Source: Pedobacter sp. (GTDB lineage: Bacteria > Bacteroidota > Bacteroidia > Sphingobacteriales > Sphingobacteriaceae). From it: a DNA stretch of 64,000 nucleotides. The first letter of the stretch is position 1, and every line of letters begins with the position of its first letter. This document shows positions 1-7,824 of this stretch, one piece after another. The notes below the pieces were generated by a model. The model was given only the letters and a program-made list of their open reading frames with translations. It did no database searches and was not told where the DNA came from. Location: positions 174,511-238,510 of the forward strand of contig JAVHXV010000004.1 of NCBI GenBank assembly GCA_031119475.1, in the 5' to 3' direction. Both the position numbers and the translations under genes were made by a program.

Positions 1-132
1 TGGACCCCAAAAGTACTGAATGCCGATGAGCGGGCCATTTTAGAAAAATTGAGGGAATCTCCAAATTTCAAGCCCCAACCAGGGAAAAACGAAAAGAGCT
101 TCTTCGATAAGATGAAAGAATATTTTGAATAA
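1..132 (+). CDS. dnaJ: DnaJ chaperone, C-terminal fragment (cut by window start)
   Basis: The first 43 codons in frame 1, ending in TAA, read as the extreme C-terminus of a Hsp40/DnaJ co-chaperone. The segment LEKLRESPNF followed by a GKNEKSFFDKMKEYF ending is typical of Bacteroidota DnaJ proteins. DnaJ delivers unfolded clients to DnaK in the cytoplasm. Only the tail is present, so the J domain and zinc fingers cannot be checked. A strong terminator follows directly, so the gene ends its own transcription unit. The family call rests on the tail signature alone. Confidence 0.72.
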   Translation, partial: WTPKVLNADERAILEKLRESPNFKPQPGKNEKSFFDKMKEYFE

Positions 133-137
133 AAAAG

Positions 138-170
138 ATCCCCACTCCAAAAAGGTGGGGATTTTTTTTT
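138..170 (+). terminator. Intrinsic terminator of dnaJ
   Basis: A perfect 8-bp stem (ATCCCCAC at 138-145 with GTGGGGAT at 155-162) with a 9-nt loop is followed by an uninterrupted T run to 170. It begins 6 nt after the dnaJ stop codon. Confidence 0.92.
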
Positions 171-192
171 GTAGTTGCCCTAAAGGGATGTT

Positions 193-210
193 CCACAGGA
201 ACTCCTGCGG
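193..210. repeat. Dispersed 18-bp hairpin element, copy 1
   Basis: CCACAGG-AACT-CCTGCGG forms a 7-4-7 hairpin with one A:C mismatch (G:U on the other strand). Similar elements are at 280-297, 6617-6634, 11740-11757 and 63926-63943. The gap from 171 to 411 holds only this hairpin, a second copy and two heptamer arrays. Confidence 0.55.
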
Positions 211-231
211 AGCCTATGACAAAAGTTTGAA

Positions 232-259
232 GTTGAAGGTTGAAAGTTGAAGGTTGAAA
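232..259. repeat. Heptamer array, GTTGAAR x4
   Basis: Four exact 7-bp units alternate GTTGAAG and GTTGAAA, followed by a partial unit. The same family recurs at 4963-5034 and 18405-18480, and in reverse orientation at 10950-10996. Confidence 0.85.
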
Positions 260-279
260 GTTACTTTTGACTTTTTATG

Positions 280-297
280 CCAAAGGCACCCCTGTGG
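280..297. repeat. Dispersed 18-bp hairpin element, copy 2
   Basis: CCAAAGG-CACC-CCTGTGG, flanked by TATG on the left and GGGGC on the right. The flanks and the TTTATAC array that follows are the same as around the copy at 63926-63943, so the composite hairpin-plus-array unit occurs at both ends of the window. Confidence 0.65.
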
Positions 298-300
298 GGC

Positions 301-349
301 TTTATACTTATTACTTTATACTTTATACTTTTTACTTTATACTTTATAC
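301..349. repeat. Heptamer array, TTTATAC x7
   Basis: Seven consecutive 7-bp units (five exact TTTATAC, one TTATTAC, one TTTTTAC) run from directly after the hairpin at 280-297. The ABC transporter promoter region follows: TATCTTTA at about 385-392 resembles a -7 box. Confidence 0.88.
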
Positions 350-411
350 TTCCTATCCGTAACATTTCCTTTTACGAAGAATCTTATCTTTACTAAACTA
401 AATCATAATAT

Positions 412-1323
412 ATGCTCAGCGTAAAAGATATTGTTAAACAATATGCCACGCACCGGGCCCTTGATCAAGTAAGCTTACAGGTGGAAAGCGGAAAGATTTT
501 TGGGCTGTTAGGTCCCAATGGTGCAGGAAAGACCTCTTTAATTAGAATTATTACCCAGATTACGGCACCAGATAGTGGTGAAGTCCTATTTAATGGCGAA
601 CGGCTCAATGCCAACCACATCTCACAAATTGGCTACCTACCTGAAGAACGAGGGTTGTATAAAAAAATGGAAATCGGCGAGCAGGTGCTTTATCTTTCCA
701 AACTCAAAGGGATGAGTACGGCTGATGCTACCAAAAGGATCAAATATTGGTTCGAAAAATTGGAAATGGGAAATTGGTGGAACAAAAAAGTGGAAGACCT
801 TAGCAAAGGGATGCAGCAGAAAGTACAATTTGTAGCCACAGTGCTCCACGAACCAGACCTGATTATTTTAGACGAACCCTTTTCCGGTTTTGACCCCGTC
901 AATGCAGACATCATCAAGAATGAAATCCTGGAATTGAATAAAAAAGGGGCCACTTTCATCTTCTCTACACACCGGATGGAAAGCGTAGAGGAGCTGTGCG
1001 ACCATATTGCGCTCATCCATCGCTCTAAAAAAATACTGGACGGCAGTGTAGACGACATCAAATCAAGCTACCGCAACAATACTTATTGGATCGAATATGA
1101 AGGGCAGTATGATCCCGCATTGGAAAGCGGTATCTTCAATGTCTTACAAACTGAAAACATCAAAGACAAGACACTCATTAAAATAAAATTGGCCGAAAAC
1201 CGCACTGCGAATGAAGTGCTGGCCAGTCTCCTCCCCCACGTGGCCATCCATAGGCTCGATGAGGTGATTCCAACGATGAACGATATTTTTATAGAAAAAG
1301 TGAAAGGACAAGACCATGAATAA
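412..1323 (+). CDS. ABC-2 type exporter, ATP-binding subunit (NatA-like)
   Basis: This 303-residue cytoplasmic ATPase should power the membrane partner encoded immediately downstream. Walker A (GPNGAGKT) lies at residues 34-41, the signature motif LSKGMQQK near 128, and Walker B with LDEPFSGFDP near 153-162. The region after about residue 220 looks like the DUF4162 regulatory tail common in NatA-type ATPases. The ATG at 412 follows a TATCTTTA -7-like box by about 20 nt. The gene overlaps the permease by 8 bp, so the two are translationally coupled. The substrate is unknown; NatAB homologues have been linked to sodium or peptide efflux, but nothing here decides. Confidence 0.9.
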   Translation: MLSVKDIVKQYATHRALDQVSLQVESGKIFGLLGPNGAGKTSLIRIITQITAPDSGEVLFNGERLNANHISQIGYLPEERGLYKKMEIGEQVLYLSKLKGMSTADATKRIKYWFEKLEMGNWWNKKVEDLSKGMQQKVQFVATVLHEPDLIILDEPFSGFDPVNADIIKNEILELNKKGATFIFSTHRMESVEELCDHIALIHRSKKILDGSVDDIKSSYRNNTYWIEYEGQYDPALESGIFNVLQTENIKDKTLIKIKLAENRTANEVLASLLPHVAIHRLDEVIPTMNDIFIEKVKGQDHE

Positions 1324-2638
1324 GATTTTACTCATCATCAGAAGAGAATATTTGTCAAGGGTAAAGAAAAAGTCGTTCATTATCATGACTTTCCTGACCC
1401 CACTGCTCATTGCAGGCATCTATGGCCTGATCGGCTATTTCACCTATAAAGGCATCAAAGACACGCATGACCGCATTGCAGTGGTAAGCACCAATAAGAC
1501 GCTGACCGAACAATTGGCCTCCAATAAGCATCTGGATTATCAATACGTGAACAAGCCATTAGAAGAGGTAAAAAAATCGCTCAAGCAGTCGCACTACGAT
1601 TATGTGCTTTATCTGCCAGAATTTAGCTTGGCAGAACCAAAGGGAATTGTCCTGTTTGGTGCCAAACAGGCTGGGTTATCCCTGAATAATCGGATTGCCG
1701 GCGACATTGAAGAGCTCATCCGTAACCAAAAATTGAAAGAATCTGGCATTGCCCAAGCAGATCTAGATCAGCTGAAAACAAATGTCGATATCGAAACCAA
1801 AAAAATAGTAGAGGGCAAGGAAGAATCCAGTAGTGCCGGCGCAAGTACGATCATTGCCTTTGTAGCTGGCGTATTGATGTTTATGTTCATCATGCTCTAT
1901 GGCATACAGGTGATGCGTGGCGTGATCGAAGAAAAAACGAGCAGGATCATCGAAGTGATGATCTCTTCAGTGAAGCCCTTTCAGCTAATGATGGGCAAGA
2001 TCATCGGCATTGCCCTGGTTGGCCTCACACAATTTATACTTTGGATCGTGCTGACCTTTACCATCAGCACAGTTGCCGTTACTGTTTTTGTTGATAAAGC
2101 TGCTGTTAAGAAAATCGCGTACGAGACCAAAAACACCAAAGTAAATATGGCCCCGACCACCGTACAGGCTGCTGGCCCAATGGGCGACATCCAAAAAAGC
2201 CTGGCTGGCCTGGATTTCGGAAAAATCATTACCGTGTTTCTTTTCTTCTTTATTGGTGGATATCTTTTTTATAGTGCCTTGTATGCCGCAATCGGTTCGG
2301 CAGTAGATAGTGAAACGGAAACACAACAGTTTATGATGCCCGTTATGCTCCCCTTATTATTGGGCTATGCGCTGTCTTTGAGCGTAGTGACCAATGATCC
2401 TTATGGGAAGGTAGCTTTTTGGTTGTCTATGGTTCCATTTACCTCTCCGATTGCCATGGTGGTCCGCTTACCTTATGGTGTACCGACCTGGGAACTGATC
2501 TTATCGATGTCGATTTTGGCTGCAGGCTTTATTGGAACCGTTTGGATGGCCAGTCGGATTTACCGTGTTGGGATCTTGATGTACGGAAAGAAAACAACGT
2601 TTAAGGAAATGTTCAAATGGTTTACCTATAGGGCCTAA
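1316..2638 (+). CDS. ABC-2 type exporter, permease subunit (NatB-like)
   Basis: A 440-residue integral membrane protein with the ABC-2 permease layout. There is one N-terminal membrane segment (about residues 20-42), a large extracytoplasmic loop (about 45-175), then a cluster of C-terminal segments (about 180-205, 225-255, 300-325, 340-365, 370-390 and 395-420). The motif GVIEEKTSRIIEVMISSVKP after the second segment is characteristic of NatB-type permeases. It overlaps the upstream ATPase gene by 8 bp. The substrate is not deducible from sequence. Confidence 0.88.
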   Translation: MNKILLIIRREYLSRVKKKSFIIMTFLTPLLIAGIYGLIGYFTYKGIKDTHDRIAVVSTNKTLTEQLASNKHLDYQYVNKPLEEVKKSLKQSHYDYVLYLPEFSLAEPKGIVLFGAKQAGLSLNNRIAGDIEELIRNQKLKESGIAQADLDQLKTNVDIETKKIVEGKEESSSAGASTIIAFVAGVLMFMFIMLYGIQVMRGVIEEKTSRIIEVMISSVKPFQLMMGKIIGIALVGLTQFILWIVLTFTISTVAVTVFVDKAAVKKIAYETKNTKVNMAPTTVQAAGPMGDIQKSLAGLDFGKIITVFLFFFIGGYLFYSALYAAIGSAVDSETETQQFMMPVMLPLLLGYALSLSVVTNDPYGKVAFWLSMVPFTSPIAMVVRLPYGVPTWELILSMSILAAGFIGTVWMASRIYRVGILMYGKKTTFKEMFKWFTYRA

Positions 2639-2656
2639 GAGGTAATTTTCATCGCT

Positions 2657-3367
2657 ATGAAAGCAATCATCATTGGCGCTTCTTCAGGAATTGGCCGGGC
2701 CTTGGCTTTGCAAATGGCGGAACAACAGCATCAGGTAGGCCTGATCGGGCGTCGAACCGAACTTTTGGAGCAGCTGAAAGATCAGTATCCCGAACAGTTC
2801 ATGGTGTCGGCATTCGACATTACGGCCGGTCAGCCTGCCTTGGAGAAGCTGGAGCAATTGGCCAATAGCCTAGGCGGGATAGACATACTCATCATGAGTG
2901 CAGGTACAGGCGAGCTCAATGAAGCATTGGACTTTGAGCTGGAAAGGTCTACGATTGACCTGAATGTTACCGCTTTTAATCAGGTCATGGTTTGGGCCTA
3001 TCAATATTTTGCAGGTCAGGGACAAGGACAGATCGTGGCCATCAGTTCTATTGCCGGCTTAAGGGGAAACGCCATCGCTCCTGCCTACAACGCAAGCAAG
3101 GCTTACCAGATCAGTTATCTGGCGGGACTTAGGCAAAAAGCCAGAAAGCAAAAACTACAGCTCACCATTACGGATGTACGGCCAGGTTTTGTAGCCACCG
3201 ATATGGCCAAAGGAGATCAAAAATTTTGGGTCGCCAGGCCTGAAAAAGCTGCTTTACAAATTTTAGATGCAATTAATCGTAAAAGAAACGTTATTTATGT
3301 AACCAGGCGGTGGCGCATCATTGCCTGGCTTTTAAAGATCCTACCACGTTTTTTATACGAAAGATAG
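2657..3367 (+). CDS. Short-chain dehydrogenase/reductase (SDR)
   Basis: A 236-residue classical SDR with the Rossmann cofactor motif GASSGIG near residue 8, the structural NAG-like motif replaced by SAGTG near 82, catalytic Ser in AISSIAG (about 136) and catalytic YNASK (about 149-153). The sequence VRPGFVATDMAKG follows the catalytic Lys as usual. It lies 18 nt after the permease gene and ends 1 nt before the Ppx/GppA gene, so all four genes probably form one operon. The substrate cannot be assigned; a role in lipid or polyketide-type reduction is only a family-level possibility. Confidence 0.87.
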   Translation: MKAIIIGASSGIGRALALQMAEQQHQVGLIGRRTELLEQLKDQYPEQFMVSAFDITAGQPALEKLEQLANSLGGIDILIMSAGTGELNEALDFELERSTIDLNVTAFNQVMVWAYQYFAGQGQGQIVAISSIAGLRGNAIAPAYNASKAYQISYLAGLRQKARKQKLQLTITDVRPGFVATDMAKGDQKFWVARPEKAALQILDAINRKRNVIYVTRRWRIIAWLLKILPRFLYER

Positions 3368-3368
3368 C

Positions 3369-4271
3369 ATGAAATTAGCCGTAATCGATTTAGGAACCAA
3401 TACTTTTCACCTCATCATTGCCGAACAGACCATGGGCGATCTGCAGGTCATCCTTAAAATAAATCGTCCCGTAAGACTTGGCGAAGACATTACCAAAAAC
3501 AATTTCATTATCCCTACTGCCTTCGAAAGAGGCATTGAATGCTTAACAGCGTTCAAACAGCTCATCGATCAGCATGAAGTTACAGCAATAAAAGCTGTAG
3601 CCACTTCTGGTGTGAGAAGTGCCAAAAATGGAACTGATTTTATAGAAAAGGCAAAATCACTGACTGGTATCGACATCACGATTATTGATGGCGATGAAGA
3701 AGCCCAGTACATCTATGAAGGCGTAAGATCAAGCGGTGCGATTGATGGAAAATCGCTGATCATGGATATTGGTGGTGGTAGCACCGAATTTATTTTGTGC
3801 GATGAAACGAACCTCATTTGGAAAAAGAGTTACGACATTGGTGCAGCAAGGCTCATGCAGGCTTTTTTTAAATCCGATCCCATTAGTCCCGATGACCAGA
3901 AATCATTGATACATCATTTAAATAATGAACTTAAGGCGTTGATCGTTATCTGTAAGGAGTTTGGACCTAAAACACTGATCGGCTCTGCAGGGGCTTTTGA
4001 AACCTATGCAGAAATGATCAGTCCCGGACTTGATTTAACCCTGGCCAACACAGCGATGATCTCCTATCCCGATTACAAGTCACTTGCAGATCGGCTTATC
4101 CAATCTGACCATGCTTCCCGCGAAAAAATGGAGGGGCTCATTCCGCTTCGTGTAGACATGATCGTGATGGCCAGTATCCTCACAAACTACATCTTGACCG
4201 AACTCAACATTAAGCAAATCAGGCTTTCGACCTATGACCTAAAGATGGGCGTGCTGCAGAGTTTGAAATGA
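3369..4271 (+). CDS. Ppx/GppA family phosphatase (exopolyphosphatase-like)
   Basis: A 300-residue protein of the ASKHA fold. The phosphate-1 motif VIDLGTNTFHL is at the N-terminus and the phosphate-2 motif DIGGGSTEF near residue 136-144. Family members hydrolyse polyphosphate or pppGpp in the cytoplasm. The length matches the short two-domain form without the C-terminal HD domain of E. coli Ppx. The start follows the SDR stop by 1 nt. I cannot separate exopolyphosphatase from pppGpp phosphohydrolase activity by sequence. Confidence 0.88.
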   Translation: MKLAVIDLGTNTFHLIIAEQTMGDLQVILKINRPVRLGEDITKNNFIIPTAFERGIECLTAFKQLIDQHEVTAIKAVATSGVRSAKNGTDFIEKAKSLTGIDITIIDGDEEAQYIYEGVRSSGAIDGKSLIMDIGGGSTEFILCDETNLIWKKSYDIGAARLMQAFFKSDPISPDDQKSLIHHLNNELKALIVICKEFGPKTLIGSAGAFETYAEMISPGLDLTLANTAMISYPDYKSLADRLIQSDHASREKMEGLIPLRVDMIVMASILTNYILTELNIKQIRLSTYDLKMGVLQSLK

Positions 4272-4281
4272 TGGTTAACTG

Positions 4282-4310
4282 CCCTGCAGTACACTAGCGT
4301 GACTGCAGGG
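4282..4310. terminator. Perfect 9-bp hairpin after the ppx/gppA-like gene
   Basis: CCCTGCAGT (4282-4290) pairs perfectly with ACTGCAGGG (4302-4310) around an 11-nt loop, starting 10 nt after the stop codon. There is no T tract, so it may be a rho-type or mRNA 3'-protecting stem rather than a classical terminator. Confidence 0.5.
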
Positions 4311-4316
4311 ACTATG

Positions 4317-4400
4317 AACTGATAACTATTAACTGACAACAGCCAACTGTTAACTACCAACTGATAACTGTCAACTGATAACTGTCAACTAAAAACTACC
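4317..4400. repeat. Heptamer array, AACTNNN x12
   Basis: Twelve consecutive units of exact period 7 (for example AACTGAT, AACTGTC, AACTACC). The array runs through the maf stop codon: the TAG on the minus strand is the CTA of the unit AACTAAA, and the last two maf residues are array-encoded. It lies between convergent genes. Confidence 0.92.
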
Positions 4401-4946
4401 CAACTCCCTATACAATCGCTCGGTGGGCAGTCCCATTACATTGGTATAAGATCCGTCGATTTTTTGCACGACTGCGAGGCCCCACCAATCTTGGATGCCA
4501 TAAGATCCTGCTTTGTCAAATGGTTGATACTGATCAATGTAGAAATCGATTTCATCATCACCAACTGACCTGCAGAAAACTGTGGAAATTTCATTAAACG
4601 ACAGTATCTTTTCACCTTGCACCAACGTAACACCTGTATATACCTCGTGTTTGGCACCAGAGAGCATCCGCAGCATGCGCTGTGCATCTTCCCGGTCCTT
4701 AGGCTTGCCCAGAATTTCATTATTTATGGCTACAATGGTATCCGCGGTGAGCACGATCTGGTCTGCAGGCGCTGCAAATGCGCTAGCCTTTTTTTCTGAG
4801 ATGTACATCGCAATTTGGGCTGGATTGAGTCCTTCGGGATAACTTTCATCTACATCCTTCAGTTCGATGGTAAAATCGAGCCCCAATAGTTTCATCAATT
4901 CTTGTCGGCGTGGAGATTTAGAGGCTAGGATAATCGGTTTGGGCAT
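4389..4946 (-). CDS. maf: Maf-like nucleoside triphosphate pyrophosphatase
   Basis: A 185-residue Maf/HAM1-like enzyme expected to hydrolyse non-canonical or dTTP/UTP nucleotides to monophosphates in the cytoplasm. The N-terminal signature ASKSPRRQELM is at residues 8-18, and the conserved TADTIV motif near 67 and SYGIQ near 147 are present. Length is normal for the family. The start is the only good ATG. Its final codons and stop lie inside the heptamer array at 4317-4400, so the C-terminus has probably been shaped by repeat turnover. Maf, KdsC and the DUF2520 protein often neighbour each other in Bacteroidota. Confidence 0.92.
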   Translation of the reverse strand: MPKPIILASKSPRRQELMKLLGLDFTIELKDVDESYPEGLNPAQIAMYISEKKASAFAAPADQIVLTADTIVAINNEILGKPKDREDAQRMLRMLSGAKHEVYTGVTLVQGEKILSFNEISTVFCRSVGDDEIDFYIDQYQPFDKAGSYGIQDWWGLAVVQKIDGSYTNVMGLPTERLYRELGSF

Positions 4947-4962
4947 TTTTCGAGGCTAAAGA

Positions 4963-5034
4963 GTTGAAAGGTTGAAAGTTGAAAGGTTGAAAGTTGAAAG
5001 GTTGGAAAGTTAAATGTTGGAAAGTTGAAATGTT
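4963..5034. repeat. 7/8-mer array, GTTGAAAG family
   Basis: Alternating 8- and 7-bp units (GTTGAAAG, GTTGAAA) form a 15-bp dimer, degenerating to GTTGGAAA and GTTAAAT at the right end. It occupies the upstream region of maf. Confidence 0.85.
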
Positions 5035-5102
5035 TAGATTCTTATGGCAAATATAATCCTAAAACTTTTCATCATTAAACTTTATCATCATATACCCATA
5101 AA

Positions 5103-5126
5103 AAAAGCGACCCGAAAGTCGCTTTT
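5103..5126 (-). terminator. Intrinsic terminator of the Spy-like gene
   Basis: AAAAGCGAC (5103-5111) pairs with GTCGCTTTT (5118-5126) over a 6-nt loop. On the minus strand it is followed by a T run (A run at 5099-5105 on plus), 21 nt after the stop at 5147. Confidence 0.85.
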
Positions 5127-5146
5127 GAATAGATTAGTGGTTCAAA

Positions 5147-5554
5147 TTATTGATTACCGCCACCTTGTTGTCTTTCCTTCATCATTTTCTCGCGCTGTGC
5201 CTTCATGTCATCTTGCCAAGATTTGTAGGCTTTTTTCTGATCGTCGGTCAATAACGCAGTGATTTTGGTATCGGTATCAGCTTGTACTTTTTGCATGGCT
5301 GCCATCATCGCTTGTCTGTCATCGCCACCTTCTTCACGTGCTTTCTTTTGTGCTTCCATTGCTGCTGTATAAACTGCAGTAGCTTTGGTTTTTTGATCGT
5401 CAGTTAATTTAACTTTCTCATCTAATTGTTTAACCCTGTCTTCCGCGCTCATTGGCATCCTACGTTGGCCACCTGGAGCACCACCACCTTGTTGTGCGTT
5501 TGCAAAAGTTACTGCTGTGAACAATAATCCGCAGATCATTAATAATTTTTTCAT
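5147..5554 (-). CDS. Spy/LTXXQ-type periplasmic protein
   Basis: A 135-residue secreted protein. A signal peptide with cleavage after ANA near residue 20 is followed by a Gly/Gln-rich stretch and then a charged helical region carrying two LTDDQK motifs (near residues 50 and 102). This twice-repeated LTxxQ helix is the signature of the Spy/CpxP-like periplasmic chaperone or stress sensor family, although Bacteroidota members are poorly studied. The C-terminus is Gln/Gly-rich. It is monocistronic, with its own terminator. Function is inferred only from the motif. Confidence 0.72.
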   Translation of the reverse strand: MKKLLMICGLLFTAVTFANAQQGGGAPGGQRRMPMSAEDRVKQLDEKVKLTDDQKTKATAVYTAAMEAQKKAREEGGDDRQAMMAAMQKVQADTDTKITALLTDDQKKAYKSWQDDMKAQREKMMKERQQGGGNQ

Positions 5555-5705
5555 TTCTTTCTGTTTTAAGTTTTGAATTTAGATTGGCATAAAGCCCAAC
5601 TCTTTTATACTTTGTTAGAGTATAAATTTAGAATTTAGTTTAATTGCCAGGAGTAACTTAGTTGTTGCAATTTTAACTACTTACAACACAAAGGAATAAG
5701 ATGAA

Positions 5706-6236
5706 TTATCGGCTAGAATCGACTGCTGAGGGGTTGGCATCGAACCAGTTTTGCTGTACCCTGAGTACTTTCTCGATCACATCGCGGGCGGCGGCATCTC
5801 CACCCTTTCTGGGCGAGATGTAATGTGCCACTTGTTTGATTTCATCAACTGCGTCAAGCGGACTGGCGGCTATGCCCACTGCTTTCATGACTTCATGATC
5901 TGGCACGTCATCGCCCATATAGAGCACCTGGTCTGGCGTAATCTGGTGCTTTGCCAAATAGGCTTCAAATACTTCCATTTTATGGCCTACGCCAAGGTGC
6001 ACATCCGTTAGCCCGAGATTGGCAAAACGTTGCTCCATCGCTTTTCCTGTACTACCAGAAATGATGCAGATGTGGTATCCCTTCTTTTTGGCCAGCTGCA
6101 ACGCATATCCATCCTTGATGTTAAATGAACGCAGCAGTTCGCCCGATTCGGTAGCCAGTACGCTGCCATTGGTCAACACACCGTCAACATCAAAGATGAA
6201 AGTGGTGATGTTTTTTAAGTTTTCGAGGAAAGACAT
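5706..6236 (-). CDS. kdsC: 3-deoxy-D-manno-octulosonate 8-phosphate phosphatase
   Basis: A 176-residue HAD-superfamily phosphatase, subclass III-like. HAD motif I is FDVDGVLTNG (residues about 15-24) with nucleophile and acid Asp, motif II is the ISGS segment near 59, and motif IV is YMGDDVPDHE near 105-114. It removes phosphate from KDO-8-P in lipopolysaccharide core synthesis, in the cytoplasm. Length and motifs match KdsC closely. The ATG at 6236 is preceded by no Shine-Dalgarno sequence, as usual in this phylum. Confidence 0.9.
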   Translation of the reverse strand: MSFLENLKNITTFIFDVDGVLTNGSVLATESGELLRSFNIKDGYALQLAKKKGYHICIISGSTGKAMEQRFANLGLTDVHLGVGHKMEVFEAYLAKHQITPDQVLYMGDDVPDHEVMKAVGIAASPLDAVDEIKQVAHYISPRKGGDAAARDVIEKVLRVQQNWFDANPSAVDSSR

Positions 6237-6267
6237 TTGAATGGTTTTAGATGATGGCTAATCGTGC

Positions 6268-6309
6268 AACTTTAAACTGTAAACTATTAACTGTTAACTA
6301 TCAACTAAG
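6268..6309. repeat. Heptamer array, AACTNNN x6, containing the iscX stop
   Basis: Six exact 7-bp units. The last unit, AACTAAG, contains the iscX stop codon (CTA on plus, TAG on minus), the same arrangement as at maf. Confidence 0.9.
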
Positions 6310-6547
6310 GCTGATTGTCTCTCCATTCATAGACCCAGGCAGATTGGATCTGTTCCAAATGGCCTTCATTGCTTTCTTCACGTGTGCCCTTAAAATTTGG
6401 CAAGGCCAATACCCAATCTAACAGCTGGGTAAACCTGATCCGGTAAATTTTCGCTTCGTTAAATTCATCGCCAAACTTTTCGTAGAGTTCTTGGGCAATG
6501 TCTTCATGGTCGTTCCAATAAATGGGTAATGCAAACTTATCGTTCAT
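6305..6547 (-). CDS. iscX: Fe-S cluster assembly protein IscX-like
   Basis: An 80-residue acidic protein matching IscX. It has an N-terminal IYWNDHEDIAQELYEKF helix, then RFTQLLDWVLALPNF, the conserved SNEGHLEQIQSAWV segment and an acidic end. IscX is a small ISC-system adaptor that binds IscS and modulates cluster synthesis. The gene lies 139 nt downstream of a 2Fe-2S ferredoxin gene, also an ISC partner, and hscA is about 14 kb away, so the ISC genes are scattered. Family members are about 66 residues; this one is longer through an insertion around residues 20-30. Confidence 0.82.
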   Translation of the reverse strand: MNDKFALPIYWNDHEDIAQELYEKFGDEFNEAKIYRIRFTQLLDWVLALPNFKGTREESNEGHLEQIQSAWVYEWRDNQP

Positions 6548-6616
6548 TTCTTAAGGTTATTAATTAAATGTTCTTTCGCTTCTTTTCTTGGTTCGTATGG
6601 GCGAGGTCAAACTGCG

Positions 6617-6634
6617 CCGCAGGCGTCACTTCGG
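6617..6634. repeat. Dispersed 18-bp hairpin element, copy 3 (degenerate)
   Basis: CCGCAGG-CGTC-ACTTCGG, with five of seven arm positions paired. It precedes an AACTNNN array by 18 nt, matching the hairpin-plus-array association seen elsewhere. Confidence 0.4.
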
Positions 6635-6652
6635 AGTAAGCTTTCAGCTACG

Positions 6653-6687
6653 AACTGCCAACTGATAACTGCTAACTAAAAACTGGT
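6653..6687. repeat. Heptamer array, AACTNNN x5, abutting the ferredoxin stop
   Basis: Five exact units; the last (AACTGGT) shares its final base with the ferredoxin stop codon at 6687-6689. Confidence 0.88.
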
Positions 6688-7019
6688 TAATGTCCCAAAA
6701 ATTCAGATTGATCGGGAATGGTCACTTCTAGGTCGCCGCCCATCAGTATGCATTGGCAGGCTAATCTGGAGGTAATTTTCGGACGGACCGCACGGTCAAT
6801 AAAATCTTCCTCCTTGTCTGAAATCTCCTGTATATGGTCCATGCCCCGATTGATATAGATGTGGCAGGTACTACATCCACAAACTCCGCCACAATTATGC
6901 TGCAGGGCGATGCCATTGTCTAGGCAGATGTCCAATACATCTTCACCTGCTGCGATCGGCAACTCTACTGGCATTTTTCCAGCTTCTTCAAAATTTATCT
7001 TTAATTTATAAATACTCAT
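6687..7019 (-). CDS. fdx: 2Fe-2S ferredoxin (adrenodoxin/ISC type)
   Basis: A 110-residue plant/vertebrate-type ferredoxin that shuttles electrons in the cytoplasm, probably for ISC cluster assembly. Cluster ligands are predicted to be C43, C49, C52 (Cx5Cx2C) and C88; extra cysteines sit at C47 and C90. I start at the ATG at 7019 (MSIYKLKINF). An upstream in-frame extension would overlap the promoter box TACTTTTG at 7029-7036 (minus strand), 9 nt before this ATG. IscX follows downstream. The two additional cysteines close to the ligands are unusual but are seen in some ISC ferredoxins. Confidence 0.9.
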   Translation of the reverse strand: MSIYKLKINFEEAGKMPVELPIAAGEDVLDICLDNGIALQHNCGGVCGCSTCHIYINRGMDHIQEISDKEEDFIDRAVRPKITSRLACQCILMGGDLEVTIPDQSEFLGH

Positions 7020-7028
7020 AATCAATTG

Positions 7029-7036
7029 CAAAAGTA
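7029..7036 (-). promoter_or_regulatory. Putative -7 box of fdx
   Basis: TACTTTTG on the minus strand matches the Bacteroidota -7 consensus TAnnTTTG, 9 nt upstream of the fdx ATG. It predicts a leader of only a few nucleotides and supports the shorter start. Confidence 0.55.
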
Positions 7037-7061
7037 AGGAGCAAAAACCGCAATTAGACAA

Positions 7062-7823
7062 TTATCTTGTTTTTTTAATGCTCTCGCTAAGTGTTTGGTA
7101 TATTTCCAGCAATTTTGGCTGATGTGCAAGCAATGCCTGGTGTGCCGCCAATGTCTGTACATCGTTTCTAATTGCAGGACCGGTTTGTACATCTGCTGGA
7201 AGCGCCTGCTGAACTTTTGAGGCTGTTTCTAAGATCAAGGGTCTCAACAGGTTAAAATCTAATTGGTGTTCATCCAAAATTTCTTCGGCCAGTGAAAAGA
7301 GGTGATTGGGAAAATTACAGGCAAAAACAGCTGCCAGATGCAAAATTTTACGCTGTGTTCCATCAATTTCCTGAACATTTCCGCTCAACTGACGGGCAAC
7401 AGCATGAAGCAATTGGATGCTGGCCACACCATTCGCCTCTATACACAATGGAACGGTCTTGAAATCTACAGTTTTATGTTTAGAGAAAGTTTGAAGTGGA
7501 TACAGCACCCCATAATTTTCGAAATTCCCGGCAAAAACATCAATCGGGACTGCTCCAGCTGTGTGTACGATCAATCCCTTAAAGCCTTTTAACTGATCTG
7601 CTACAGTGGCAATGGCATCGTCTTTTACAGCGATAATGCAAAGTTCAATCGTTGGATCGATCAGGTGGAGTTGGTTCATCACACTGGAATGGGTTGCCTT
7701 GGCAAGTATGGCCGCATTTTGTTGGTTTGCAGACCAGACTTGTGCAATCGGAAATTGGGCAGCATGTAAGGCCTTGGCCAAATGCGTGGCCACATTTCCC
7801 GATCCGATGATTGCAGTTTTCAT
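7062..7823 (-). CDS. Rossmann-like / DUF2520 domain protein
   Basis: A 253-residue cytoplasmic protein with an N-terminal NAD(P)-binding Rossmann fold (IIGSGNVATHLAKAL, residues 4-18) of the F420-oxidoreductase/ProC-like type and a C-terminal all-helical DUF2520 domain (about 130-250). The substrate and reaction are unknown. It starts 1 nt after the ccmF stop, so it is probably co-transcribed with ccmE-ccmF. The same protein type is often found near kdsC and maf in Bacteroidota, as here, which hints at a housekeeping redox or cell-envelope role. Confidence 0.85.
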   Translation of the reverse strand: MKTAIIGSGNVATHLAKALHAAQFPIAQVWSANQQNAAILAKATHSSVMNQLHLIDPTIELCIIAVKDDAIATVADQLKGFKGLIVHTAGAVPIDVFAGNFENYGVLYPLQTFSKHKTVDFKTVPLCIEANGVASIQLLHAVARQLSGNVQEIDGTQRKILHLAAVFACNFPNHLFSLAEEILDEHQLDFNLLRPLILETASKVQQALPADVQTGPAIRNDVQTLAAHQALLAHQPKLLEIYQTLSESIKKTR

Positions 7824-7824
7824 A

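Noticed and set aside
4317..4400. Considered a CRISPR array because of regular tandem units
   Set aside because: The repeat is only 7 bp with no unique spacers between repeats, and no cas gene is in the window. The same applies to all other arrays.
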